From Capra hircus (taxonomy: Eukaryota > Chordata > Mammalia > Artiodactyla > Bovidae), in assembly GCF_001704415.2 (NCBI RefSeq), contig NC_030811.1, positions 51,573,591 to 51,637,590 of the forward strand: DNA of 64,000 nucleotides. The letters run 5' to 3'. Of the stretch, positions 1 to 10,545 are shown in pieces. Below the pieces are notes generated by a model. That model had not been told where the DNA came from. It saw nothing but the letters and a program-made list of their open reading frames with translations, and searched no databases. Position numbers and translations under genes: made by a program. Position 1 is the stretch's first letter; each line of letters begins with the position of its first letter.

Positions 1-1292
1 TTTCAGCTTTAGCATCATTCTTTCCAAAGAAATCCCAGGACTGATCTCCTTCAGAATGGACTGGTTGGATCTCCTTGCAGTCCAAGGGACTCTCAAGAGT
101 CTTCTCCAGCACCACAGTTCAAAAGCATCAATTCTTTAGCACTCAGCCTTCTTCACAGTCCAACTCTCACATTCATAGATGATCACTGGAAAAACCATAG
201 CCTTGACTAGATGGACCTTTGTTGCTAAGTAATGTCTCTGCTTTTCAATATGCTATCTAGCTTGGTCATAACTTTTCTTCCAAGGAGTAAATGTCTTTTA
301 ATTTCATGGCTGCAATCACCATCTGCAGTGATTTTGGAGCCCCCAAAAATAAAATCTGATACTCTTTCCACTGTTTCCCCATCTATTTCTCATGAAGTGA
401 TGGGACCGGATGCCATGATCTTAGCTTTCTGAATGTTGAGCTTTAAGCCAACTTTTTCACTCTCCACTTTTACTTTCATCAAGAGGCTTTTTAGTTCCTC
501 TTCACTTTCTGCCATAAGGGTGGTGTCATCTGCATATCTGAGGTTATTGATATTTCTCCCAGCAATCTTGATTCCAGCTTGTGCTTCTTCCAGCCCAGGG
601 TTTCTCATGATGTACTCTGCATATGAGTTAAATAAGCAGGGTAACAATATACAGCCTTGACGTACTCCTTTTCCTATTTGGAACCAGTCTGTTGTTCCAT
701 GTCCAGTCCAGCTGTTGCTTCCTGACCTGCATACAAGTTTCTCAAGAGGCAGGTCAGGTGGTCTGGTATTCCCATCTCTTTCAGAATTTTCCAGTTTATT
801 GTGATCCACACACAGTCAAAGGCTTTGGCATAGTCAATAAAGCAGAAATAGATGTTTTTCTGGAACTCTCTTGCTTTTTCCATGATCCAGCAGATGTTGC
901 AATTTGATCTCTTGTTCCTCTGCCCTTTCTAAAACCAGCTTGAACATCAGGAAGTTCACGGTTCACGTATTGCTGAAGCTTGGCTTGGAGAATTTTGAGC
1001 ATTACTTTACTAGCATGTGAGATGAGTGCAATTGTGCAGTAGTTTGAGCATTCTTTGGCATTGCCTTTCTTTGGGATTGGAATGAAAACTGACCTTTTCC
1101 AGTCCTGTGGGCACTGCTGAGTTTTCCAAATTTGCTGGCATATTGAGTGCAGCACTTTCACAGCGTGACCTTTCAGGATTTGAAATAGCTCAACTGGAAT
1201 TCCATCACCTCCACTAGCTTCATTGGTAGTGATGCTTTCTAAGACCCACTTGACTTCACATTCCAGGATGTCTGGCTCTAGGTGAGTGACTG
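1..1292 (-). mobile_element. BovB (RTE-type LINE) fragment, 5'-truncated, continues left of window
   Basis: The minus strand encodes BovB reverse-transcriptase sequence from VTHLEPDILECEVKW (about 1285) through the RT region. The element continues past the left edge into its 3' end. The left end is cut by the window; the right end is the 5' truncation of the insertion, placed where similarity to BovB stops. Confidence 0.93.
390..1292 (-). pseudogene. BovB ORF2 reverse-transcriptase relic
   Basis: The coding sequence is spread over three minus-strand frames. One frame carries SVFIPIPKKGNAKECSNY and VQAGFRKGRGTRDQIA. A second carries NIYFCFIDYAKAFDCV, the first catalytic Asp box of reverse transcriptases. 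A third carries WFQIGKGVRQGCIL and the YADD catalytic box at about 525-536. Frame changes near 800-905 make it inactive. The endonuclease domain is missing because of 5' truncation. Confidence 0.9.
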
Positions 1293-2400
1293 TAGGTTCT
1301 AGTAAATCTCCATTTGGGAAACAGCTGAAGCAGCCAGCTACGTTAGGAGGCAGACACTGCAAGTCCTCCTAACAGAGGCTAGAAGGGCCATCACTGAGAG
1401 TTTCCTGTGTAGTCACCACTATCAGCTCTGACACAGGACCACTTTGTTTTGCACCCAGAGGAACCCTGTACCAAGGGGGAGTTAGAGCAATCTTGGCTAC
1501 CCCAGAAATCTTCCACATTTCATTTTTTCCCCAAACTGGTAAGAAAACTATTTAGATTTCCATTTTTAAAAGTGCTAAGTTTTGCTTAACACTAGTTTAA
1601 ATGATTGGTTATTGAACTAATAAAAGAATAGTTTCATGTGTAAGTTGAGCCTGTAAAAACCTTTTCCAGAATCTGCTTCCATGGTAAGTTGTGAAAGTTG
1701 CTGTTTTGCTCAGAGAGCCACTAGAGGTAATTTTCAGTTCCTTAGATCTGGTTGAGGAAGTAAAAAGAGTGGGGAAGGAGATATTTTTAGTTTCCTTTCC
1801 TCAAAATGGATAATATTCTATTGGGGAAATGACATAGGAGATCAAATGATTTTATATAGCTCCATTGTGAATGTACGTTCTTGAACTTTCAGTGTCTGCC
1901 CTGGAAAACAGAGATGGGGGGTTGGAGAAGTAGAACAAAGGGAAATTTCCTTTTTCACCTGCAAGAAGCTTATCTTCAGCCTTATCTGCCAAGGAAGGTA
2001 CGAGGATGAGGCCTTCATCCTCAGGGAATGCTTAGAACTTTCTAGCTATGGGTACAGCTGTACACAAGAGAGAAGTCAATTATAACTTCCTATGAAAAAT
2101 TAAAAGGGTTAAAACCCAAAAGAGAAAGAAAAAAAAATTAATGAAGAAACTAAGAAATAGACGCCAAATTGTTATAGAGGCCTATTTTCAACTCTTGCTT
2201 TCATAAAACCACATTCTAGGATGACATTTAATAAGGGGAAAGAGCTGAGTTACTTGACCAGAGGTTTGTGCCATGGTGCCATTTCTGCTGTTCACTGCTG
2301 TGTGCCTTTAGCAAAACCTCTTGACCCAGCAGGCATCCAACTAATCCTGATTTTAGCCCTGAAAGTCCTGAGCCCCTCAAAACTTCTCAGTCTCAGGAAC
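1293..2400. other. Unassigned intergenic DNA
   Basis: No gene, RNA or clear repeat recognised. Reading frames here are short and unlike known proteins. Confidence 0.5.
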
Positions 2401-2404
2401 ATTA

Positions 2405-2520
2405 GGCTGGCTTTTTTTCACTCTGCTTAACCATGCTGAGTCTTCTTTTTACTCATGTAAAACAAGGGAATTGGATTAGATCATCTAAGTCCCATGTAGC
2501 TCCAAGTTAACTGGTTACCT
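2405..2520 (+). repeat. MIR-like SINE relic (tentative)
   Basis: The order 'CTGAGTC..TTTTTACTCATGTAAAACAAGGGAATTGGATTAGATCATCT' resembles the 3' half of MIR-type SINEs (cytosine-rich, then 'TCATCTGTAAAATGAGG', then 'TTGGACTAGATGATCT'). Highly diverged. Confidence 0.4.
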
Positions 2521-2605
2521 TAAGTTGTTCGATTATTTTGTTTATTTACACATACTAGGGCGACTTTACCAAAGGTCTGAGGAAGCTTATGAGGATAAGC
2601 AGTAT

Positions 2606-2626
2606 AAAAAAAAAAAAAAAAAAAAA
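2606..2626 (+). repeat. (A)21 homopolymer
   Basis: Uninterrupted run of 21 adenines. No recognisable SINE or LINE body lies directly upstream. Confidence 0.9.
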
Positions 2627-3829
2627 GAGTAGACTTTACAACCAGACTCACAAAAACATCTCCAATAGAAAAACAAGACCAAGGTTAAAGTGGTAACATA
2701 GATACACTGCCATTTGATCCAATAATTATTAAAACGGAGTGGCAAATCTGGTGCTGAGATACCTGGTAATCAAAACAAGAGGGAAAACATAATCTACAAT
2801 GTGATACATGTTATCCATGAGGGAAGTATCAGTTTCTCAGAATAAAAGACTTTTCTGGGATTTTGTCTGAAATTTACACGTGCATCCTTATATAGAAGAC
2901 ACTGAATCCTGTCAAACACTGCACTTAACAATATCCTAAAAGGGCAAATGCAATAATGACTGTCAAATGGCTGTTTATTGAGTGTCTGTCAAAGTAAGCA
3001 GAGGATATTATACCAAAACAAACTCAGTGGAAACAATCCTGCCAAAACAATATGGTACAAGATGATATTTTTGAAGTTGGCTTGAAAAAGAGAAAATCTA
3101 CATAATCTAGAAAACTTGGTGTACTACATGGCCATCAAACAACACTCCTTAGATTAATATCTTTCAGCCAGACTTCTTCTTGGTGTACAAAAAATCTAAG
3201 ATTGTAAATCATGGAAGAGACACTGAAGCCTGGACCTCAGAGAGAACCACTCCAAGGGTTCACTGTCCATGACCTTGTGGGAGGCCACCCCCTGGGTCCC
3301 TTTCCTCATGTCTTCTCCTCCCCTCACCCAACCCCCACATTGCAGGCCCTTGTACTTCTCCGACATGAAGCTCTCAGCACTAGTTCCATCCCTCTTTTTG
3401 AAAAATCGAATAAAATATTAGCCCACAATGTACAGATGAGGTCCTCCTATATTGTGTCCAGAACTATTTATCACAAAACCTAAAATTCAGAATTTGACTT
3501 AGATTTATCTTTAAATAACTGTCTGTTGAAGTGTTTTCATCCTCAGTGAGCTCAAACTCCCAAGACCAAAGTATGGTAGTCTTTGCAGACTAACATGCTT
3601 TCTTCAAATAGTTATGGTACCTACAATTGCCTGGGGAATGTAGGTGGGAATTTTGGAAGATAAATTCCAAATTTTTCCATGGCAATTGCCAAGATTGGGA
3701 ACTTTTCTTTTTGTTATACCTGCATACAGATGTAAAGATAGGGAAATTAAGAAATTGGAGACAGGTCAAAGTAAATGAACATCTTGCAGAAGTAGGGTCC
3801 TTTTTAAAAATTACCTCTTTTGGTTTTCT
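2627..3829. other. Unassigned intergenic DNA
   Basis: No supported feature. A 90-codon frame at 3211-3483 has no recognisable domain. Confidence 0.45.
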
Positions 3830-3940
3830 TTTGCTTTTATTACTGTTACAAAAGTGCATGCTTATAATTAAAAATTCAAACAATAAAAAAGGATTAAAAG
3901 TAAAAAATAACATTTCTTTTCCCCCAAAGGAAGATATATT
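3830..3940 (-). repeat. L1ME-type 3' end fragment (tentative)
   Basis: Resembles the antisense of old L1ME tails ('ATTACTTTTATAA' and 'AAAATTCAAACAATAC.AAAAAGTA' motifs). The same motif order recurs at 14620-14720. Confidence 0.4.
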
Positions 3941-3994
3941 TCTTATATATCTGACGCAAAAATGATCAAAGATGGTCCACCAAGGCTCCAAATG

Positions 3995-4310
3995 ATGTGC
4001 TGCTGTGCTTAGTCACTCAGACTCTTTGTGACCCCATGGACTGTAGCCCATCAGGCTCCTCTGTCCATGGGAATTCTCCAGGCGAGAATACTGGAGAGGG
4101 TTGCCATGCCCTCCTCCAGGGAATCTTCCCAACCCAGGGATTGAATCCAGGTCTCCTGCACTGCAGGCAGTTCTTTACCATCTAAGCCACGAGGGAAGCC
4201 CCAAAATACTGGAGTGGGTAGCCTAACCCTTCTCCAGGGGATCTTCCCAATGCAGGAATCAAACTAGGGTCTCCTGCACTGCAGACAGATTCTTTACCAG
4301 CTGAGTTACT
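3995..4310 (-). mobile_element. Bov-tA SINE with duplicated tRNA-like head
   Basis: 3995-4202 is a Bov-tA in reverse orientation, ending in the inverted tRNA head GAGGGAAGCCC. Directly adjoining, 4203-4310 repeats the head half (ACTGGAGTGGGTAGCC through TCTTTACCAGCTGAG) in the same orientation. The result is a head-duplicated (dimeric) Bov-tA form. Confidence 0.9.
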
Positions 4311-4958
4311 TAACAAATAACACTACTATTCTGTCAAAAAGTAGATACGAGCTATTGACTGAGTATAAAAGTCATGGCTCTCAGTCGGATCTCAAATCAA
4401 AGCATGCACCTTAACCACTTTGTAACCAAAAGACACTCACTTAACAAAGTCTACCTAACATAGGTGGCCTAATATTAGGCTAAAATGGGTAGCCTAATAT
4501 TCATGGGTAGCAGGCGAAATATTCAAGAAGGAAGAAATGTGTCTTGAGTAGTTAACTAATAATGGCAGAAATTCATTAGGAAATCCAGTGAAATTCAAAA
4601 ACCTATAAAACCATCATATGTAGAAATTTAGGTTTTCTAAGACACAACTTGAGCTGTCTTCGTATGAAATGGGAGATGTGTCAGATTCAGACTTTTTAAG
4701 TTAGTGGGATTTTTCAGGTGGTTATAAATTCTAAAACTATATTAAGGTTATTGGGTATTGAAAACTGGAGTATAAATGGCACCAAATTCAGCAAGAAGAA
4801 AGTAATCTAACTTCCTCGATTCTTGTCTCACTTTCTCATCTTCATGGGTCCTTTTGAGGGAATCAAGACAAGCATAACAGGAATGTCTGCTCCTCAGTGT
4901 CAGTGGCAGCAGGAATTCTGAAAGCCTGAGAGCTGGAAGCATCTGTAGGTTTTTCTCT
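4311..4958. other. Unassigned intergenic DNA
   Basis: AT-rich. Near 4460-4510 there is a local 'GGTGGCCTAATATTAGGCTAAAATGG' quasi-palindrome and a repeated 'GGTAGCCTAATATT'. Nothing else recognised. Confidence 0.45.
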
Positions 4959-4959
4959 C

Positions 4960-5345
4960 TTATGTTTGGAGGTTGATGATGACTGTTGGCTGAAGGCCTA
5001 GGTGGATCTGAGGGTCAGACTACCCAGACATGGCTTTTCCATGTGGCTTTGGCTTCTTGAAAATGTGGTAGGAGGGGTCCAAGGGCAAGTGTCCTGAGAG
5101 AATGAGCCAGGTGGACATTATATCCTTTTTATGACCTATCCTTGGAAGTTATATGTTAATATCATCACTCCATTGGTGGGCAGTCAAACTAAGATTCTAG
5201 GGAAGGGAATACAGACCTGGGCAAGTCTATGGACCTCCATCTCTGGGTGGAGAAATGTCAGGTACACTGTAAAAAGATCACATGGGATGGGATAAATGTA
5301 TCAATGTTGCCATCTCTGGGGAATGCAATCTGCCATACCATCCAA
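4960..5345 (+). repeat. Ancient mammalian interspersed repeat, family unresolved
   Basis: Shares a motif series (CCATGTGGCTTTGGCTTC, GTCCAAGGGCAAGTGTCCTGAGAGA, TTTTTATGACCTATCCTTGGAAGT) with a common old mammalian repeat. The region at 33890-34520 appears to be another part of the same family. I cannot name the family with certainty. Confidence 0.5.
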
Positions 5346-5960
5346 GAGAGGAGAGATTATAGTTAGTAATGACATTAATGCTAGAAAGGACCTCTAGACA
5401 TGGTTAATGGTGTGCCTTTTTTGTCAGATCCTGGACTAACCCCATGCAAAATCACAGATATAGGTAAAACATCTTCAAAGTTGTGTCCCTGCTCCACTTT
5501 CTACTTCAGTCTTCTATTTTTGCTTCCTTCTCTCCCAAAGGCTCGTTGTCCCCGAATGCCTCATAGATGTCCAGATTCCTTCCTCTACCTTCCATACAAC
5601 TTATCCTTGGCTGTCCCATTTCACCAGACCCCCAGAAGATCTCACTTTCACTTGTTAAAGTGAAAATAGCTTAACGTTTTAGCCATCTTGGAGAAGAAAC
5701 ACATTTCTACAATGGGAGGGCTCTGTGAAAACAGTGTCATATACCAAGCCTTGGTCTGGAAAATTGGCAAAGCCAGTAAAGCTCTTGGTGATTTGTGCTT
5801 TTAGGGAATTTACTCCTTTGTTCAAAAGAGCAAAAGGGTGTCCCTGATATTCACCCCACTGTTAACTCTTGTTATCTGTGGGATTATGTTTGATTTTTCT
5901 TTTATCCTTTTATAAGTTTCCCACAAAAAGTGTGTGATTGATTTTGTAATTTGGAAACAA
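5346..5960. other. Unassigned intergenic DNA
   Basis: Nothing recognised. An 87-codon frame (5400-5663) has no domain I know. Confidence 0.45.
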
Positions 5961-6901
5961 AGCTATTTTAAAACAGTTTTATTGAGATATAATTCATGTA
6001 CTTTACAACTCACCTGTAGTACAATTCAGTTGCTTTAGTATATTCACAAAGTTGTGCATTCATCACCGCAATCAACTTTAGAACATTTTTATTACCCCGG
6101 GAAGAAACTCTATACCTCTTGTATCTCAGCACCAGTATCTTTTCTATATATATAGATTCGCCTAGACTGCGCCTCTCGTGTAAATGAAATCATATAACAT
6201 GTGGCCTTTGTAATGGGCTTCTTTCATGTAGCACAATGTTTTTAAGGTTCATACATGTTATAGAATGCATCAGTACTTCTTTTCCTTTTGTTGCTTAACA
6301 ATATTCCATTGTATGGATATATCACATTTTATTCATCCATTCATCAGTTGAGGGACATCTGAGTTATTTCTACTTCTTGGCTATTAGGAGTAATGCTGCT
6401 ATGAACATTCATTTACAATCTGAGAATGGACCCATGGTTTCATTTCTGTCTAGGAGTGGAATTGCCGAGACCATAGGGTAACACTTGATGAAGCATCATA
6501 ATCTTTTCCAAAGTGAGTGCACCATTTTACGTTCACACCAGCAGTGTCTGAGGGTTCTCAATTCTCCCTTTCCTTGTTAACATGGATTATTATCTGCCTT
6601 TTTTACTCTAGTCATCCTACTAGATGTAAGGTGACAGCTCGTTGTGGTTTTGTTTTTCATTTCATGAATGGTTAATGATTTTGATCATTTTTTCATGTGC
6701 TTGTTGGCCATTTGTATTAATACATCTTCTTAGGAGAAACATTTATTCAAATCCTTTATCTATTTTTCAATTGGGTTGCCTTTTTTAATGGGATTGTAGT
6801 AGCTCTTTATAAATTTTAGGTAGAAGTCTTTTATCAGATATATGATGTGCCAATTTTTTCTCCCATTCAGTGACTTGTCTTTTCACTTAGTGGTGTCTTT
6901 T

Positions 6902-7246
6902 TAAGAAATACAGTTTTATTTATTTGGCTGTACCGGGTCTTTGCTGCTGTGCGGACTTTCCTCTAGTTGTGGCAGGTGGGGGCGTCTCTCTAGTTGTGGC
7001 GCATGTGCTACTCACTACAGTGGCTTCTCTTGTTACAGAGCAGTCTCTAGGCCGTTTGGGTTTCAGTTGTTGTGACACGTGCGCTCAGTAGTTGCAGCTC
7101 CCAGGCTCTGGTACATAGGCTCAGCAGTTGGGGTGCACAGGCCTAGTTGTCCTGCGGCATGTGGGTTCTTCCTGGACCAGAGATCAAACCCATGTCTCCT
7201 GCATTAGCCTGCGGATTCTTTACCACTGAGCCACCAAGGAAGCCCC
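6902..7246 (-). mobile_element. CHR-type (cetartiodactyl tRNA-Glu) SINE
   Basis: Reverse-orientation body ('TTGCTGCTGTGCGG', 'TAGTTGTGGC', 'GGCATGTGGG') ends in the inverted tRNA head 'CCACCAAGGAAGCCCC'. It is flanked by a 15-bp duplicated target, TTAGTGGTGTCTTTT (6887-6901) and TTAATGATGTCTTTT (7247-7261), within the host L1. Confidence 0.92.
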
Positions 7247-7657
7247 TTAATGATGTCTTTTGAAGCACAGAGGTTTTTCATTTTGATGATGCCCAATTTA
7301 CCTATTTTGTTTTGTTGCTTGTACTTTAGTGTAATATATGTTTTTTTTAATTGCATAATACAAGGTCACAGAGATTTACCCCCATGTTTTTCTCTAACAG
7401 TTTTATAGTTTCAGCAATCACATTTAGGTTTGATTCATTTTGAGTTAAGTTTTGTATATGATGTAAGGTAGGAGTCTAACTTCATTTTTTGGCATGTGGA
7501 TATCTAACTGTCCATGTATAATTTATTGAAGAGATTATTCTTTTCCTTGTTGAATTGCTTTGACACCTTTGTCAAAAATAAATTGACATAAATGTTTATT
7601 TATGTTATTTTGTTTGTTTATCAATTTTACTAATTTATTTATATGTCTACCCTTATG

Positions 7658-8227
7658 CTAATACCACAATGTCTTGGATACAACAGTTTTGTAGTAAGTT
7701 TTCAAACTAGGACACGTGAGTTCTCCAAATTTGTTGTCCATTTTCCAGATTGTTTTGGCTGTTCTGGTTCCCTTGTATTCTCTTATGAATTTTAGGATCA
7801 GTTTGTCAACTTCTGCAGAGAAGTCACCTGGAATTTCGAAAAGGATTGTGCTAAAGCTAAAATCATAGATCAATCTGTAGAATATTGCCATCTTAACAAT
7901 ACTACATCTTCTGATCCATGAACATGTGATACTGCGCCATTTATTTAGGTCTTTAATTTCTTTCTGCAACATTTTATAGGTTTCGGAGCAGAAGTTTTGC
8001 ATGCAAAATTTTGTTAAATCTGCTAAACAATAAAGTTTGTAAAGTTTATTCCTAAGTATTTTAGTTTCTCTTGATGCTATAACAAATGTAGCTATTTCCT
8101 TGATACTTTTTGTTGGTTCATTGCTACAGCAATGCAGGAGAGTTTTGTGTGTTGATCTTGTATTTTGCAACCTTGCTGAGAGAGTTTTGTGTGTTGATCT
8201 TGTATTTTGCAACCTTGCTGAACTCAT
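7658..8227 (-). pseudogene. L1 ORF2p C-terminal relic
   Basis: A 189-codon minus-strand frame includes DLNKWRSITCSWIRRCSIVKM and DFSAEVDKLILKFI, the conserved C-terminal segment of L1 ORF2p. Its upstream end contains a 14-residue duplicated unit (SARLQNTRSTHKTL twice) from the in-frame 42-bp duplication of antisense L1 DNA. The rest of ORF2 is broken by stops and insertions. Confidence 0.85.
8139..8222. repeat. 42-bp tandem duplication, two copies
   Basis: Units 8139-8180 and 8181-8222 match at 41 of 42 positions (AGAGTTTTGTGTG...CCTTGCTGA). They lie inside L1 ORF2 antisense sequence, where only one copy is expected. Confidence 0.95.
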
Positions 8228-8442
8228 TTATTAGTTCTAGTAGTTTGTTTTAGTGGATTTTAAGGATTTTCTAAAACAAGATCATGTCATCTATAAATAA
8301 AAATAATTTTATTTCTTTGTCTTCAATCTGTATAACTTTTATTTCTTTTTCTTGCTTAATTGCCCTGGCTAGACCTTCCAGTATAATGTTGAATATAAGG
8401 ATGGACATCTGTGTTTTCTTTTGATTAGGGGGGAAAATCATG

Positions 8443-8510
8443 CAGCCTGCTGCAGTCCTTGGGGTTGCAAAGAGTTGGACATGACTGAGCGACAGAACTG
8501 AAATGAACTG
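8443..8510 (+). mobile_element. BovB/Bov-A 3' tail fragment
   Basis: Short 5'-truncated insertion with 'CTGCAGTCCTTGGGGTTGCAAAGAG', 'GACATGACTGAGCGAC' and a degenerate ACTGA tail, sitting inside L1. Confidence 0.75.
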
Positions 8511-9128
8511 ATGATATTCGCCTTGGCTTTTTCATAGATGTCTTTTATCAGATTGAAGAAGTTTTCTTTTATTCATGTTTGTTGAATATTTTTATCAAAA
8601 ACGGTGAATTGAATTTTGTCACAAGCTTTTTCTGTGTCTATCAAGATGACTATGTGTATGTGGTTTTTGTCCATATTCTATTGATGTGGTGTATTACACT
8701 AATTGATTTTCAGATGTTAGTGTTGAATTCCTGGGATAAATGCCACTTGAGAATAGTGTGTGATCCTTTTTATACATTGCTAGTATTTTGTTGAGAACTT
8801 TGGGGTCAATATTCAGGAGAGATATTGCTCTGTAGTTTTCTTTCCATATGATATTTTTTTGTCTGATTTTGGTATCAAAATTATAGTGCTTTGTAAAGTG
8901 AGTTGAAAGTCTTCCTTTCTTTCTTAATTTTTGGAAAAGTTTGTGCAGAATTCTAATTGGTTACTCTTCACATGTTCAATAGAATTAGTCAGTGATAAAA
9001 TCTGGGCCTGGGCTTTTCTTTGTGAGAAGTTTTTGATTACTAATTCAATCTCTTTACTTATAGGCTTAGTTAAGTTTTCTGTTTCCCTCTTGTGTAAATT
9101 TGACAGTTCATTTCTTTCCAGGAATTTA

Positions 9129-9238
9129 ATGGCAACCCACTCCAGCATTCAAGGCTAGAGAATTCCATAAATAGAAGAGCCTGGTTGGCTACAGTCCATG
9201 GGATCTCAAAGAGTCGGACATGACTGAGCAACTAGCAC
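9129..9238 (+). mobile_element. Bov-tA SINE fragment (5'-truncated)
   Basis: 'ATGGCAACCCACTCCAGCATTC', 'ACAGTCCATGGGATCTCAAAGAG' and 'GACATGACTGAGCAACTAGCAC' match the 3' two thirds of Bov-tA. The tRNA head is absent. Confidence 0.85.
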
Positions 9239-9549
9239 TTCCTTTAAGTTATCTAAATCATTGGCATACAGTTGTTCATATTCCTTTATAATGCTTTTTA
9301 TTTCTGTAAGGTCAGTAATAATAGCCCTCTTTCATTTCTGATTTTTAACAGTTTGAGTTTTTTCTCTTTTCTTGTTCAGTTTAGCTAATAGTTTTTTCAG
9401 TTTTTGTTGATCTTCTTGAAAGATCAACTTTGGTTTCATTGTTTTTATCTACTATTTTATGTTCTCTATTTCACTAATTTCTGCTCTGATCCTTTTTATT
9501 GCCTTCCTTCTGCTTTTTAAAAAAGCCATTTCTGAGTTATTAGAAAGAA

Positions 9550-10025
9550 GAAAAATTATTTATCTAATATATTATTGATGGCCATTTGGACCATTTCCAG
9601 ATAGAAGCTACTATGGGTAAAGTTGTATGAACATTTTTAACATGTATTTATATAAATATATTTTTTCATTTCCCTTGGATAAACATCTAGAAAAGGATTA
9701 GGAGTGAAGCGGGTGTGTGTTTAACTTTTTAAGAAACTGTCAAACAATTTTCCAAAGTAGTTGTACCATTTTACATGCCAACCAGTATCACCACACCTTT
9801 CAACATGCAATATTGTCATTCTTTTTCTGTTTAACCCTTCTGATAGAAGTATAGTGATTTCTGGTTTTAGTTTGCATTCCCCTGATAATCAATGAGATTG
9901 ATCACCTTTTCACACCTGTCAAAGTGATTACTCAAATTTTTGTCCTCATTTCTATTGAGATGTTTGCCTTTTTCTTGTTGATTTGAGTTCTTTATATATT
10001 CTGCATATGAATCATTTATGAAATA
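9550..10025 (-). mobile_element. Second L1M 3' UTR fragment
   Basis: Antisense L1M 3' UTR motifs recur in order: 'TTTCCCTTGGATAAACATCTAG', 'AAACTGTCAAACAATTTTCCAAAGTAG', 'TTGCATTCCCCTGATAATCAATGA', 'GAGTTCTTTATATATTCTGCATATGA'. It repeats a region already present in the neighbouring L1, so it is a separate insertion. Confidence 0.85.
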
Positions 10026-10027
10026 AA

Positions 10028-10545
10028 TTATAGTACTCAGATGGGGTTCAGGACACACTGCCCTAAAATATGGCATCTTGGCATATTGAATATTTAAAGT
10101 TGAAGGAATTTGAGAAATGGCATGTGTAGGAAGGACTTTCTGTTCTCCCCTTGAAGCAGGTCATAAAACCCCGCATACTGTCATGTGAGAGATGGTCTCC
10201 CAATATCCAGGGGAAAGGAGCATCCTTATCTCCAAAGATGAAGGGACACAGAGAGGAAGCTGAATGAACAGGCCAAAGATGAAGGGACACAGAGAGGAAG
10301 CTGAATGAACAGGCCTTGCTAAGTCTCCCCCAGCTTACTGTACTTACTTTACACCCTTTGTCTTATCATATCTTTCCACAGCTCTCCACCCTTCATCAAA
10401 CCTAGCATAAAAACACTCATATTTAACTATTTCCTCATGTCTCCATTTCCTTATGAAGGCTCTTGAGTCATGTAAAACATATTAAATAAATTTTTATGCT
10501 TTTCTCTTATTAACCTGTCTTTTGTTACAGGGTCCCAGTTAAGAA
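10028..10545 (+). repeat. LTR-like block (endogenous retrovirus type, tentative)
   Basis: Ends with an ordered series typical of ERV LTRs: short pyrimidine-rich stretch, ATTAAATAAA poly(A) signal near 10485-10495, then 'TTAACCTGTCTTTTGTTACAGGG'. No coding region is attached. The family is not identified. Confidence 0.4.
10232..10313. repeat. 41-bp perfect tandem duplication
   Basis: Units 10232-10272 and 10273-10313 (CCAAAGATGAAGGGACACAG...ATGAACAGG) are identical over all 41 bases. Confidence 0.97.

Larger units (their letters stand above)
5962..9535 (-). mobile_element. Old L1 (L1M-type) with 3' UTR and ORF2 remains, interrupted by three insertions
   Basis: 5962-7600 is the antisense of the mammalian L1M 3' UTR ('TTATTGAGATATAATTCATG', 'TCATCAGTTGAGGGACAT', 'AGTAATGCTGCTATGAACAT'). 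7600-9535 is the antisense of L1 ORF2 (RT and C-terminal domain). Inserted later are a CHR SINE (6902-7246), a BovB tail fragment (8443-8510) and a Bov-tA fragment (9129-9238). It also carries a 42-bp tandem duplication. Confidence 0.88.
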
